Origin: Chitinophaga filiformis
Lineage (GTDB): Bacteria; Bacteroidota; Bacteroidia; Chitinophagales; Chitinophagaceae
DNA: 64,000 nucleotides
Assembly: GCF_021646545.1 (NCBI RefSeq)
Contig: NZ_JAKIRP010000008.1
Coordinates: forward strand, 248,001-312,000
Direction: 5' to 3'
Made by a program: the position numbers and the translations under genes. This document shows, piece after piece, positions 25,458 through 34,608 of the stretch (the first letter of the stretch is position 1; every line of letters starts with the position of its first letter). The notes under the pieces are model-generated. The model was given only the letters and a program-made list of their open reading frames with translations. It did not search any database and was not told the DNA's origin.

Positions 25458-27239
25458 ATGAAATTCAGGACTTTAGCAATTATTGCAGCTATGATGGGTA
25501 TCACCATCTGGATAGCCTGCAGTCAACCGGATCATACGCAGGATCTGGATAAAAGCGTACACCAGTGGTTAACCTTACGGATGGATTCTCTGGAAACAGG
25601 AGCAGAACAACTGTTGTCGCTCGTAGAAAAGCGTGCGGCTGAACCTGAGCTGCAACAGGCATTTAAGGTGTGCAGGCAAAGGTATAAACAGATGGAATGG
25701 TTCAGCGAGTACTATGCGCCGGCCACTTCCCGCCAGCTGAATGGGCCGCCCTTACCCGAGATAGAGATAGAAGAGAATAAAAAAGCAGAACCCGCAGGCT
25801 TGCAGGTGATAGAGGAGCTGCTATTCCCATATGACAGTGCTGCAATCGACGACCTTTTAAGACAAGTAAAGGTCTTTAGGTCTGACCTGATACCTTTACG
25901 GCATACTATTGAAAATACCGGCTTCGATACAGCCCATATTGTTGATGCCTGTAAACTGGAAATATTCAGGATAGAAGCGTTGGGCATTAGTGGCTTTGAC
26001 ACGCCGTTATCTGGTTGGGGCATTGCGGAAGCCGGTACTACGTTACTTGCAGTGAAGCAGGTCATACAACTGGCGGGAGCACCGGACACTTTATTGAACC
26101 GTTTCGACACCGTCATTGCTGCGGGCAGGAAGCCGGTGTCTGACGGTATGTTTGACTACGCCACATATATGGCAGTGTACCTGGACCCGCTGGCGGCTGC
26201 CGTGACAGACTGGTTCTTTAATGCAGGTTTAAGGCCGTTAAAGTATCCCGGCGCTTTAAACACCACTTCCCGCACGATGTTTGACAGTGCGTCCTTTAAC
26301 ATCAGTTATTTTGTACATGCCGCAGATGCGTTTCCAACTCCTGAAAAGGTGGCCTTAGGCAAAATGCTATTCTATGATACCCGCCTGGCGGGCAACCAAC
26401 AGCGGAGCTGCAACAGTTGTCACCAACAGGACAAGGCATTTACAGACGGAATGCCGAAGAATGTAGCATTGAATGGTAAGACTACGATCCTGCGCAACAC
26501 GCCTACCTTACTGTACGCCGGCCTGCAACAGGCGCAGTTCTATGACATGCGCGCACCGACACTGGAAAACCAGGTGCTGGACGTATTACATAACGAAGCG
26601 GAAATGCATTCTTCTGCCGATGCCGTCGTAAAATGGCTGAACGAGGAATTGGAGATAAAAGCGCAGTTTAAAGCCGCTTTCCCGGACATGGAAGATACGA
26701 TCAGGCCCAGGTACCTGATGCAGTCAATTGCTGCTTATATTCGCCAGTTACACCCTTTCCGCTCAAAGTTCGACCGCTATATGAGAGGGGAGCTAAATGC
26801 CATCAATGAAAAGGAGAAGAAGGGCTTCAACCTGTTTATGGGCAAGGGGCGTTGTGCTACCTGTCATTTTCTGCCATTGTTCAACGGTACGGCGGCGCCG
26901 GTCTTCGCCACTACAGAGTCTGAAGTGCTCGGTGTGCTGCGGGCGCCGGGAGTACCACAACTGGACCCGGATGAGGGGAGATATGTACATACGAAGATGG
27001 ATGAACTGAAATATGCTTTTAAGACGCCTACATTACGAAATATTGCCTTGACGGCGCCTTATATGCATAATGGTGCTTTTCGGACACTGGAAGAGGTCAT
27101 GGAGTTTTATAACAAGGGAGGGGCTGCTGGTTATGGTATTACATTACCGGGACAAACGCTTTCTCCAGATTCTTTGCAGTTATCCGATGAGGAGAAGAAG
27201 AACATCATTGCTTTCATGAGGGCGCTTACGGATAATTGA
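25458..27239 (+). CDS. Imelysin-like domain fused to di-haem cytochrome c peroxidase (MauG/CCP family)
   Basis: 593 residues. The lipoprotein signal (lipobox IWIAC) anchors it in the envelope. The N-terminal third (about 25-270) is helical and resembles the imelysin-like domains of Bacteroidota, with EPAGLQVIEELLFPYD in place of the GxHxxE region. The C-terminal part (about 280-593) is a di-haem peroxidase: first haem site CNSCH (Cys318, Cys321, His322), second CATCH (Cys466, Cys469, His470), plus FKTPTLRNIALTAPYMHNGA near the end. Relatives reduce hydrogen peroxide or, like MauG, oxidise protein residues. The imelysin-like half suggests a link to metal or haem handling, but this is inference. 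It is separated from the PhoX-like gene by a terminator. Confidence 0.88.
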   Translation: MKFRTLAIIAAMMGITIWIACSQPDHTQDLDKSVHQWLTLRMDSLETGAEQLLSLVEKRAAEPELQQAFKVCRQRYKQMEWFSEYYAPATSRQLNGPPLPEIEIEENKKAEPAGLQVIEELLFPYDSAAIDDLLRQVKVFRSDLIPLRHTIENTGFDTAHIVDACKLEIFRIEALGISGFDTPLSGWGIAEAGTTLLAVKQVIQLAGAPDTLLNRFDTVIAAGRKPVSDGMFDYATYMAVYLDPLAAAVTDWFFNAGLRPLKYPGALNTTSRTMFDSASFNISYFVHAADAFPTPEKVALGKMLFYDTRLAGNQQRSCNSCHQQDKAFTDGMPKNVALNGKTTILRNTPTLLYAGLQQAQFYDMRAPTLENQVLDVLHNEAEMHSSADAVVKWLNEELEIKAQFKAAFPDMEDTIRPRYLMQSIAAYIRQLHPFRSKFDRYMRGELNAINEKEKKGFNLFMGKGRCATCHFLPLFNGTAAPVFATTESEVLGVLRAPGVPQLDPDEGRYVHTKMDELKYAFKTPTLRNIALTAPYMHNGAFRTLEEVMEFYNKGGAAGYGITLPGQTLSPDSLQLSDEEKKNIIAFMRALTDN

Positions 27240-27318
27240 GGTGTACGCTCCCGGCCAGTCCAGATACAATACCTGAGAAATAAGCTCATATCACGGCGAT
27301 CGGCTCCGCTAGGTGCCG

Positions 27319-27378
27319 TGTGTTTGTAGCGCGGGGTGCAACCCCGGGGTGTGTTTGTAACCGTGGCGTGACCCGGGG
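27319..27378 (-). repeat. Interspersed GC-rich repeat, two units
   Basis: Two units of about 30 bases, each with TGTGTTTGTA followed by a GC-rich part. The first contains GGGGTGCAACCCC, a small palindrome. In reverse orientation the same motif pair (GCTACAAAnA plus GGGTTGCACCC) recurs three times at 45464-45554. This is a dispersed intergenic repeat family, not a gene. Confidence 0.6.
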
Positions 27379-27411
27379 ATGAAAACGGAGACCTCGGTGT
27401 ACCCCCGAAAC

Positions 27412-27438
27412 AAAAAAAAGAGCCCTGAGAACAGGGCT
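27412..27438 (-). terminator. Terminator of the kinase/regulator operon
   Basis: Read on the minus strand, AGCCCTG (27438-27432) pairs with CAGGGCT (27427-27421), and a run of T follows (A-run at 27412-27419 on the plus strand). It lies about 200 bases after the regulator stop. Confidence 0.7.
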
Positions 27439-27638
27439 ACACCAGATAAATTAACGTAAACAGATCATTTGAATTTAGTTTATCTCAAGCAGGATATATT
27501 TTTAAGTTTTAATTTCTTTTTTCTTTGAACAGGCCTCATCGCCTTTTCTATAGCAAATGTAGACCATCTTCACATGTTAGAAAATCACCTAAATCGGGGA
27601 GACCGGTAACTCTAAGTGGGGAGTTGGGCAAGGCTGTA

Positions 27639-28286
27639 TCATACAATACGTTGATTGATCGCAAGCGCAACGGCCTCTGTAAGTGAAGCTACGTGCAGCT
27701 TTTCATAAATTTTTTTCACATGACTACGTACTGTTTCATAGCTGATGTTAAGTTCACTGGCAATCATTTTGTAACTCAGTCCGTTAACGATACAGGTCAG
27801 TACCTCTTTTTCTCTCGCCGTCAGATTGTAGCTGTCGTTGTTCGGCTCCGGCTTCTGCACTACGCTTTTCTGGAGCAGGTTCAATACTCTGCGCGCTATC
27901 GAAGGACTCATCGGCGAGCCGCCGGTCTGCAGTTCCTGGATAGCGTCCAGTAGCCGCGTGTTAAGATGATTCTTTAAGATGTAACCGGATGCGCCGGCAC
28001 AGATGGAATCAAAGACCCTGTCATCATCCTCAAACACCGTCTGTATAAGGATCTGTACATGTGGCACTTCCTTACAGAGCAGTTTGATGGCTTCGATGCC
28101 GCTCATTTCGGGCATTTCAATATCCATTAGTACGATGTCCGGGTTACAATTCAGTACATCGTTCACACAGTTACGGGCGTCACTGAATACACCCACTACT
28201 TCAATTGAGGGGGCCGTGTTTAGCAATAACGTGATGCTGTTACGGATGTTTTTGTTGTCGTCAAAGATGGCAACGCGTATACTCAT
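27639..28286 (-). CDS. NarL/FixJ-type response regulator
   Basis: 215 residues from ATG 28286. A longer reading from 28319 overlaps the kinase stop and adds 11 residues before the canonical MSIRVAIFDDN start. The receiver domain (about 1-120) has the acidic pair FDDN, the phospho-acceptor Asp in DIVLMDIEMPEMSG, and the Lys in ILKNHL. A LuxR-type helix-turn-helix closes the protein (about 150-212, LTAREKEVLTCIVNGLSYK, ETVRSHVKKIYEKL). It is the cognate partner of the sensor kinase whose stop lies 25 bases upstream, and the two genes form one operon ended by the hairpin at 27412. Target genes are unknown. Confidence 0.92.
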   Translation of the reverse strand: MSIRVAIFDDNKNIRNSITLLLNTAPSIEVVGVFSDARNCVNDVLNCNPDIVLMDIEMPEMSGIEAIKLLCKEVPHVQILIQTVFEDDDRVFDSICAGASGYILKNHLNTRLLDAIQELQTGGSPMSPSIARRVLNLLQKSVVQKPEPNNDSYNLTAREKEVLTCIVNGLSYKMIASELNISYETVRSHVKKIYEKLHVASLTEAVALAINQRIV

Positions 28287-28311
28287 GGTTTGTCGTTTTT
28301 TTGTTGCCTGG

Positions 28312-31300
28312 TCAGGCAACGGGAAAGCTTAGTTTTAAATATGTCCCTTGTTGTGGTTTACTTTCTATCCCCAGGTCGGCCTTCATTTCACTGGCCCTGT
28401 GCCTGATGTTGTTGAGCCCATTACCAGACAGGCTCCTGACGGAAGGGTCCTGTACTGCCTGATGATCAAATCCTATACCATCGTCCTGGATGTTAAGCTC
28501 CAGCATATTCCGGCGGTAGCTTATGTTCACCCTGATAATACTGCATGCTGCATGTTTTAAGGCATTGTTCACTGCTTCCTTGAAAATGAGATAGAAGTTC
28601 TTCCGTTGATGCATGGCCAGGTTCAGCGTCTCAATCTTCTGGTCGCAGTCAAATATGAAATGGATCTTCTTAGCGGTGCACAAGGGTTTCGCATAAGATT
28701 CCATCCGCTTTACAATACTGCTTACGTGATCGTTTTTTGGATTGATCGCCCAAACAATGTCCGACATCTCGGAGATCATTTCATTGGCCGTTGTACCAAT
28801 GGTGGTTAACAATTCTTTCAATTGTTCACTTTTTTGCTGCTCATTGTAAATTCTGGCTACTTCACTGTAAACGGAAATACCGCTCAGTGTCGATCCCACA
28901 CTGTCATGCAGGTCTTGCGCAATACGGTTCCTGATCTCCTGCCGTTTCAGCAACTCATTGATACGGTAGCGGTAGATCAGGTACACAGTACCCGCTATCA
29001 GTACGGTACACAGCAGGTAGAACCACCATCTTGTCCAGAATGGAGGGATAATGGTAATATGCAGGGCGGTGACCTTTTTACCAAATACGCCTCTCCAGTT
29101 GCTGGCTTTTACCATGAATGTATAGTCTCCGCCCTTCAGGTTGGAATAGGAGGCAAAGTTGCGCTTGCCGACATTGTTCCACTCCTTATCCACTCCGCTG
29201 AGCATGTAAGAATACTGCAGGTTGTCGCCACTGAATTCAGGCGCGGAGAATTCTATGGAAAAATAGTTCTTGGTGTAATCCAGCGCAATGGCCTGCTGCT
29301 GCAACAGGTCGCTGTGCGAGTCATTGAAGATCCTGAAGTCGGTCAGGTACACCGGTGGTTCAGTATTGATCCTGGCTATATTATCCGGATGGAATGACAG
29401 GTAGTAGTTAGTACCACCTACATAGATAGTGCCGTCTTTATCCTTATACATATAGCCTCTCACACCACCATTCTTTTGAAGCGCAGGCAGATCGTAACAG
29501 CTGTAGATCTTTACACCGGGATCATACTTGTGTATGTGACCATTACATACCATCCATACGCTGCCATTATCATCTGTCTGCATACCTTCTGTCAGGTTGC
29601 TGGATTCCGCAACATGCTGCACTTTCTGCGTATGCGCGTCCAGGTAATTCAGGCCGCCACCATAGGTACTGATCCATACATGGCCCTTATTCCCTTCCTG
29701 GATATCATATACATCGTCACTGCTGATATCTTTCAGATACTTCACCTGTAATCCTTCTTTCTGAGGCCAGTCGCCCAGTCCATGCCTGGCAGTAGCCAGC
29801 CATATGTTACCGCTCATGCTTTTGGACATTTTCCGCACGAGATTATCCTTCAGGTTGAACCGTTTCAGGATGGCCCTGGTAGAATCGTTGCGGGTCACCC
29901 ATATCCTGTCTTTAAAGTCGTAGTAAGTGAGATAATGCCCATATGGCGATACGATCAGCACAGGGCGCGTACCCATGGCCATAGTATCTTTCACAATAGA
30001 TACGATCCTCGACCCGATCAGCTTCTTCATAACCGGATCGTTTTCTGTATTGGGCAGGGTGCTCAGCGTACCTTTCTGCGTATCATATACAAAGAGTGTA
30101 TAGTCGGTCCCTACATAAAAAGTACCATCACTGTCTTCAAAGAACTTGGTCACCGCCAGCTGCTGCCCTTTATAGGTCAGCCTGCGGTGTTCGAACGATG
30201 TTGCACCGGGAGCCTGGAGAAAAATGCCATCATTGGTACCTATCCACAACCTACCGGTCGCGTCCTTATAAAAATCATAGATGTTAATGTCTTTTCCTGT
30301 CTGGGGCAGGAAGGTCTGTTTAAACGGATAATACAAAGGGTTGTGAAAACTGATACCATTGTTGGTACCTACCCATATGATACCCGTTCTGTCAATATAG
30401 ACGGCATTAACATGATCGTCCACTATAGAGCCATCCATATAAGGATGATGTTTATAGTGATAAAAGTGCTGATGATGCTGGTCATAGACAATCAGGCCGG
30501 AATCTCTGCCTCCCATCCACAACCGGTGCTGGTTGTCTTCTGCAAAGGCGTTGATCTCATCATTCGGAAAGGAGTTCTTTCCCGGTATGTGCCGGAACGC
30601 TTCCTCTGTTTTTTTAATATGGTCGTAATGGTAGAGTGTTTTGTCCCAGGCGCCGTACCACATGTCTTTTTCTGCATCGAGGAACAGGGCGGTGACAGAA
30701 ACATGAGGGAGCCTTGCGTACAGATCGTCATATCGTTTGTCGCTGATGAACCGCAGGGTGCGGGTATTGACCTTCAGGATGCCTCCGCCGGTTCTGCCTA
30801 CCCATAAGGTATCTTTGCCATCCATACGCAGCGATAGGATGGAAGTAGTGCCCGTCTTCACCGGATGCGAAAATTCGCCCGTCTTCTTGTTAAATCTCCT
30901 GGTACGATAGTTACCTGTTCCCACCCAGAGATAGCCGTTGTGATCGTCTTCTATGACATTGATGTGGTTCTCCGGAATGCCGGTTTCATTGCCCGCTGTG
31001 TACCGGTATTGCCTGAACTGCTTTGTTGGCGGAAGACGATAATCGTAAGCGCTTAATCCTCCATCTTCAGTAGCAATCCAGATAATGCCATTTTCATCTT
31101 CCAGAAGATCGCTGATAATATTGCCGGATATGCAGCTTGTATCACCCGGTGTTCTTCTGAAGACGGTAAAATACTTCCCGTCATAACGATTTAGACCATC
31201 CTCTGTACCAAACCATATAAATCCCCGCTTGTCCTGTAATATACAGTTGACTTTGTTGTGGGAAAGCCCGTTCTCAGTCCTTAATGTGTTGAAATAAGGT

Positions 31301-31371
31301 GTCTGTTGTTGTGCTATAATGGTCTGGGTTAACATGACTATCGTTACCAATAAAAGGTAAGTTTTTCTCAT
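28312..31371 (-). CDS. Sensor histidine kinase with two-component regulator propeller
   Basis: 1019 residues. A signal peptide (MRKTYLLLVTIVMLTQTIIA) is followed by a large periplasmic sensor of Reg_prop propeller repeats (about 25-680; repeated GFIWFGTEDGLNRYDG-like blades) and a Y_Y_Y domain (about 690-765). One membrane helix lies at about 778-800 (FYLLCTVLIAGTVYLIY). The cytoplasmic part is a NarX/LytS-like HisKA_3 kinase with phospho-His in DLHDSVGSTLSG (about 820). The HATPase domain has N, G1 and G2 boxes at EAVNNALKHA, DDGIGFD and SGNGLNNIRHRA. In Bacteroidota such propeller sensors often detect oligosaccharides. Unlike the hybrid HTCS proteins, the receiver here is a separate gene directly downstream. 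The ligand is unknown. A possible -7 box TAATTTTG lies at 31414-31407. Confidence 0.93.
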   Translation of the reverse strand: MRKTYLLLVTIVMLTQTIIAQQQTPYFNTLRTENGLSHNKVNCILQDKRGFIWFGTEDGLNRYDGKYFTVFRRTPGDTSCISGNIISDLLEDENGIIWIATEDGGLSAYDYRLPPTKQFRQYRYTAGNETGIPENHINVIEDDHNGYLWVGTGNYRTRRFNKKTGEFSHPVKTGTTSILSLRMDGKDTLWVGRTGGGILKVNTRTLRFISDKRYDDLYARLPHVSVTALFLDAEKDMWYGAWDKTLYHYDHIKKTEEAFRHIPGKNSFPNDEINAFAEDNQHRLWMGGRDSGLIVYDQHHQHFYHYKHHPYMDGSIVDDHVNAVYIDRTGIIWVGTNNGISFHNPLYYPFKQTFLPQTGKDINIYDFYKDATGRLWIGTNDGIFLQAPGATSFEHRRLTYKGQQLAVTKFFEDSDGTFYVGTDYTLFVYDTQKGTLSTLPNTENDPVMKKLIGSRIVSIVKDTMAMGTRPVLIVSPYGHYLTYYDFKDRIWVTRNDSTRAILKRFNLKDNLVRKMSKSMSGNIWLATARHGLGDWPQKEGLQVKYLKDISSDDVYDIQEGNKGHVWISTYGGGLNYLDAHTQKVQHVAESSNLTEGMQTDDNGSVWMVCNGHIHKYDPGVKIYSCYDLPALQKNGGVRGYMYKDKDGTIYVGGTNYYLSFHPDNIARINTEPPVYLTDFRIFNDSHSDLLQQQAIALDYTKNYFSIEFSAPEFSGDNLQYSYMLSGVDKEWNNVGKRNFASYSNLKGGDYTFMVKASNWRGVFGKKVTALHITIIPPFWTRWWFYLLCTVLIAGTVYLIYRYRINELLKRQEIRNRIAQDLHDSVGSTLSGISVYSEVARIYNEQQKSEQLKELLTTIGTTANEMISEMSDIVWAINPKNDHVSSIVKRMESYAKPLCTAKKIHFIFDCDQKIETLNLAMHQRKNFYLIFKEAVNNALKHAACSIIRVNISYRRNMLELNIQDDGIGFDHQAVQDPSVRSLSGNGLNNIRHRASEMKADLGIESKPQQGTYLKLSFPVA

Positions 31372-31406
31372 GATAGGTTTGTTCCACTGCCGATTTTGTT
31401 GAAAAC

Positions 31407-31414
31407 CAAAATTA
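31407..31414 (-). promoter_or_regulatory. Possible -7 box of the kinase operon
   Basis: TAATTTTG on the minus strand (TAnnTTTG) lies 35 bases before the kinase ATG. No -33 TTG was found. The same intergenic region has a 12-base palindrome ATGTTATAACAT at 31483-31494. Confidence 0.35.
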
Positions 31415-31581
31415 CACGTTTAATAATATTAAATTGTAAGGATTTATTCATTTTTTATAAAAATATCGTTAATTTTTTATCCATGTTATAACATCGTACA
31501 GCTGTAACTGTTATCAGGGACGGATTCCAGGGTTTTTTAGTTACACAGCAATGTTTAAATTGAGTAGTTTTTATACAGACA

Positions 31582-32082
31582 ATGAGTAATATTCAGATCA
31601 TTACATTGCAAATGGAGGAAGCGTATCAGCTACATTTTAACGCTTTACGGCAACGGTATTTTCCGGCTCATGCCAATTATCTGGATGCTCATATTACCTT
31701 GTTTCATCACCTGCCCCTGGGTGAACCGGCTATCACAAACACATTAGAGGAGAAGAGCCACAGAGGCCCGCTGATACTAACTGTAGCGGGGATTGTCAAT
31801 TTCGGAAAGGGTGTTGCCTACCGACTGGTATCAGATGAATTACAGCTATTGCATCAGCAGTTACAGCAAGCCTTCGATCCGTGGTTAATAAAACAGGACA
31901 GACAACCTTTACGTCCGCATATAACGGTACAGAACAAAGTCACATCATTTAAGGCCCAGCATGTACACCAGACATTGTCCGAGGACTTTATACCTTTTGA
32001 GATCAGGGCTACCGGCCTGCAGACGTGGCGGTACCTGCATGGTCCGTGGAAGGCGCTAACAGTGTTTCCTTTTCATAAATGA
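31582..32082 (+). CDS. 2H phosphoesterase (2'-5' RNA ligase-like)
   Basis: 166 residues. The two catalytic HxT motifs of the 2H phosphoesterase superfamily are present: DAHITLFHH (about residue 37) and RPHITVQNK (about residue 113). The spacing and total length suit the small bacterial LigT/YjcG-like group. Such proteins act on 2',5' or cyclic phosphodiester bonds in RNA or small molecules; the physiological substrate is not known. There is no signal peptide, so it is cytoplasmic. It is divergent from the kinase operon and convergent with the glycerophosphodiesterase gene, with a hairpin terminator between them. Confidence 0.87.
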   Translation: MSNIQIITLQMEEAYQLHFNALRQRYFPAHANYLDAHITLFHHLPLGEPAITNTLEEKSHRGPLILTVAGIVNFGKGVAYRLVSDELQLLHQQLQQAFDPWLIKQDRQPLRPHITVQNKVTSFKAQHVHQTLSEDFIPFEIRATGLQTWRYLHGPWKALTVFPFHK

Positions 32083-32085
32083 GAA

Positions 32086-32116
32086 GACGATGCACCTTAC
32101 AACAAAGTGCATCGTC
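32086..32116. terminator. Bidirectional terminator between convergent genes
   Basis: GACGATGCAC (32086-32095) pairs perfectly with GTGCATCGTC (32107-32116), just after the 2H phosphoesterase stop and 37 bases beyond the stop of the minus-strand glycerophosphodiesterase. No strong T-run follows. Confidence 0.6.
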
Positions 32117-32152
32117 TCAGATGAAAAGCGTTAATACTACACTAAGTAGTGC

Positions 32153-33022
32153 TTATTTATGTAGTCCTTTTTTACGCAGATAGGCCAGCAACTTTTCCGG
32201 ATGATCTGTCTGAACAGCATTAGCATATCTGGCATCTTTACGCAGTTGATCGAACCCACTATCCGCGGTTACCTTTTCCATATTATCATACTTGCCCAGT
32301 GCATTGGTCCATATTCTTGAACCATTGCTGGTGATCTTCTGCATCAGGGTGTCTGAGTAGAAGGAATCGTCTATATGGATAGCTGGGAATTTGCCCTGTT
32401 TTTCACCTATCTGCCAGATGTCCCGGATCTCTGCTGCACTATGTGCTCTGGGCATAATGGGGATAGCCGGGTTCCACTCGTGCAGCAGTGGTGCATAACG
32501 ATGATCGTACAGGAAGAATAGTACCTGGTCCTGCATCTTGTTGGCAACGATCAGTTCAATAGCCTGTTGTGCGGGCTCCTTGCGGCCTTCCTTAAAGTCT
32601 ACATCGATCATGATCTTACCTTTCGCGAGTTTCAGTAACTCGTCGAAAGTCGGGATCTTTTCCGTGCTGGGTTGTCCGTTAAACAACAGCGGGAGCTGCT
32701 GAAGCGCTGCATAGGTGAAGTCCCTGACCAGGCCAGGTTTTCCGGTCATGCGCTGAATATCTTTATCGTGCATCAGGATCAGGACATTGTCCTTCGTTTC
32801 ACGTACGTCCACCTCAGCAATATCGATACCCTGGGCGATAGCTTCTTTTACTGCTGCCAGTGAATTCTCAGGGTATTTGGTATGTGCGGCACGGTGTGCA
32901 GCTACCATGATGTGCTCGGGATGATGATAGAACTCATCGAGGATGGACTTTACAGGCTCGGTCTGTTGTGCCTGTACGGATAAAGTGCCAGCGAGTAGCA
33001 TGAAGGAAAGATAACGTTTCAT
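32153..33022 (-). CDS. Glycerophosphodiester phosphodiesterase
   Basis: 289 residues with a signal peptide (MKRYLSFMLLAGTLSVQA), so periplasmic. It is a TIM-barrel GDPD: the first strand has VAAHRAAHTKYPENS (catalytic His and Arg, then the metal-binding Glu), then DIAEVDVRETKDNVLILMHD, with the acidic pair and second catalytic His. A later metal ligand is in KIMIDVDFKEG. It hydrolyses glycerophosphodiesters to glycerol-3-phosphate and an alcohol. It lies 28 bases after the SusD stop, as the last gene of the sigma/FecR/SusCD locus. This suggests that the imported ligand carries glycerophosphodiester groups, as deacylated phospholipids or teichoic-type polymers do. Confidence 0.9.
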   Translation of the reverse strand: MKRYLSFMLLAGTLSVQAQQTEPVKSILDEFYHHPEHIMVAAHRAAHTKYPENSLAAVKEAIAQGIDIAEVDVRETKDNVLILMHDKDIQRMTGKPGLVRDFTYAALQQLPLLFNGQPSTEKIPTFDELLKLAKGKIMIDVDFKEGRKEPAQQAIELIVANKMQDQVLFFLYDHRYAPLLHEWNPAIPIMPRAHSAAEIRDIWQIGEKQGKFPAIHIDDSFYSDTLMQKITSNGSRIWTNALGKYDNMEKVTADSGFDQLRKDARYANAVQTDHPEKLLAYLRKKGLHK

Positions 33023-33050
33023 ATGTTTCTTTTTGCTTTTGAAATTTGTA

Positions 33051-34589
33051 TCAATAACCGTCGTTCTGTTCGAATTTATTAGTAGAAAGATCTATCTGTT
33101 CCTGCGGAATAGGGCGCAGCACATGGTGGGGCTGGATATTCTTGGCATTCGGATTATATTTCGCAGCTCTTTCTAATAGTTTGCCGGTGCGCACCAGTTC
33201 CATCCAGCGGTCTTCCTCACCACCCAGCTCTCGCGCACGTTCATCGAGTATAGCATCTATGTTCAGTTGTGCAGCCGTTAGTTGTGGCAATGTGGTGCCC
33301 GGTTTCGCCGCCCTGTCCCTCACTTTGTTCAGCCACTTTACGCCTTCCTCATACTCCTGTTGCATCATCAGCGCTTCTGCAGCTATCAGGTAGGTTTCTG
33401 ACAAACGGTATACAAAGAAGTCCCTGAAACCAGAGAGATCCTGCGGACTGGAACGGGTAGGATCATCATGTTTTTTGATGGCCCAGTGCATGTTATCTGT
33501 ATTAGGTGCAATGGTGGAAGTAAGTCCCGGACTGATGGTCCATACAACCGTATCGCCCACTTTCTTGCCCGGCGGCGTGGTAGCGGCATTGTTATAGAAC
33601 CAGGTATAACGGAAGGTCACGTCAAAACGGGTGTCGTTTGGCTCGAACAGTTCTCTGAAAAATACAGTCGGACGGAAACGGGTATAGGGCCTGCCGCCCT
33701 GGTTAAGGTCCCTGGTCAGTCCGAACTGGTCGTAGGCAGGTGTGAAGAAAGCATGTCCGCCATTGCCTGGGCCGTTGTACAACGCATTATTGAGGTATTG
33801 CGTGGCAAAAACGATCTCACTGTTCTGCTGATTGGCATAGTCGAATACAGCCGCATAAGTGCTCTGCAGTTTGTAAGGACCGTTATTGATCAATTCCAGT
33901 GCTGCATCGGATGCGCCTTTGTAATCCTTCAGCAGCAGGTCGATCTTCGCCAGCTGGTGCAGGGCGGCGCCTTTGGTAACGCGACCATAGTCGGTGGTGG
34001 TCCAGCCCAGGTTATCTATTGCGAACTTCGTATCCTCCTGCATCCTTTTCCAGATGGTATCTTTGGATGTCCTGCCGGCATTTGTCACCACCCCTTTGGT
34101 CTCATGTTCGGAGTACACGGCATCTCCAAACTGCATGGTGAGCCAGTAGTAATAATGGGCGCGCAGGAACCGTACTTCCGCTTTATAACGGGTTTTCAGG
34201 GCCTCGTCCATTGCCACGCCGTCTATCTTGTCCAGGACAGTGTTAGCCGTATTGATACCGGCATAACAGCTGTTCCAGATCCTGCTCAGGTAACTGTTGT
34301 TGGGATTGAAGGCGGTGGAATAGTCGTCCATAAATTTGAAACTACCGTCCTTTCCATGCTGGAAGATATCTGTACCCATTTCTGTTACGGTAAAGCCGGG
34401 CTCAGAGCCATACAGCTGACGCAGGGTGCTATACACGCCACTAACGCCATTGCCAATACCGGTGGCATTACTGAAGATGGCCTCGGGTACCGGTTTATAC
34501 AGGTCTTTCTCGTCCAGGCTGCATGAGCTGAAGCCAAGCGCTCCCAGTAGCAGCACTGTCCATATATTCAACTTGTTGCTTATGATCAT
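33051..34589 (-). CDS. SusD/RagB-family nutrient-binding outer-membrane lipoprotein
   Basis: 512 residues. The lipoprotein signal ends in ALGFSSC. The N-terminal helices include RIWNSCYAGINTANTVLDKI and EVRFLRAHYYYWLTMQFGD, the typical SusD TPR-like scaffold. The C-terminal RagB/SusD domain has YRLSETYLIAAEALMMQQEY and ERARELGGEEDRWMELVRTG. It ends close to the usual position, with PIPQEQIDLSTN. It is 19 bases after the SusC stop. The partner barrel is encoded directly upstream, and together they should import a ligand then handled by the glycerophosphodiesterase. Confidence 0.94.
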   Translation of the reverse strand: MIISNKLNIWTVLLLGALGFSSCSLDEKDLYKPVPEAIFSNATGIGNGVSGVYSTLRQLYGSEPGFTVTEMGTDIFQHGKDGSFKFMDDYSTAFNPNNSYLSRIWNSCYAGINTANTVLDKIDGVAMDEALKTRYKAEVRFLRAHYYYWLTMQFGDAVYSEHETKGVVTNAGRTSKDTIWKRMQEDTKFAIDNLGWTTTDYGRVTKGAALHQLAKIDLLLKDYKGASDAALELINNGPYKLQSTYAAVFDYANQQNSEIVFATQYLNNALYNGPGNGGHAFFTPAYDQFGLTRDLNQGGRPYTRFRPTVFFRELFEPNDTRFDVTFRYTWFYNNAATTPPGKKVGDTVVWTISPGLTSTIAPNTDNMHWAIKKHDDPTRSSPQDLSGFRDFFVYRLSETYLIAAEALMMQQEYEEGVKWLNKVRDRAAKPGTTLPQLTAAQLNIDAILDERARELGGEEDRWMELVRTGKLLERAAKYNPNAKNIQPHHVLRPIPQEQIDLSTNKFEQNDGY

Positions 34590-34608
34590 GATCTGATTGT
34601 TTTAAAGA

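Larger units (their letters stand above)
27240..27638. other. Intergenic region with GC-rich repeat and terminator
   Basis: 399 bases without a gene between the peroxidase and the response regulator, whose stop codons face each other. It holds the GC-rich repeat at 27319-27378 and the hairpin at 27412-27438. The AT-rich remainder shows nothing else. Confidence 0.6.

Noticed and set aside
29782..30807. 341-codon plus-strand open frame inside the sensor kinase
   Set aside because: Antisense shadow of the propeller region; the sequence has no recognisable domain or signal, while the kinase frame is full-length and well supported.
33468..34526. 352-codon plus-strand open frame inside the second SusD gene
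   Set aside because: Antisense shadow with Cys/Gly/His-rich composition and no family features.
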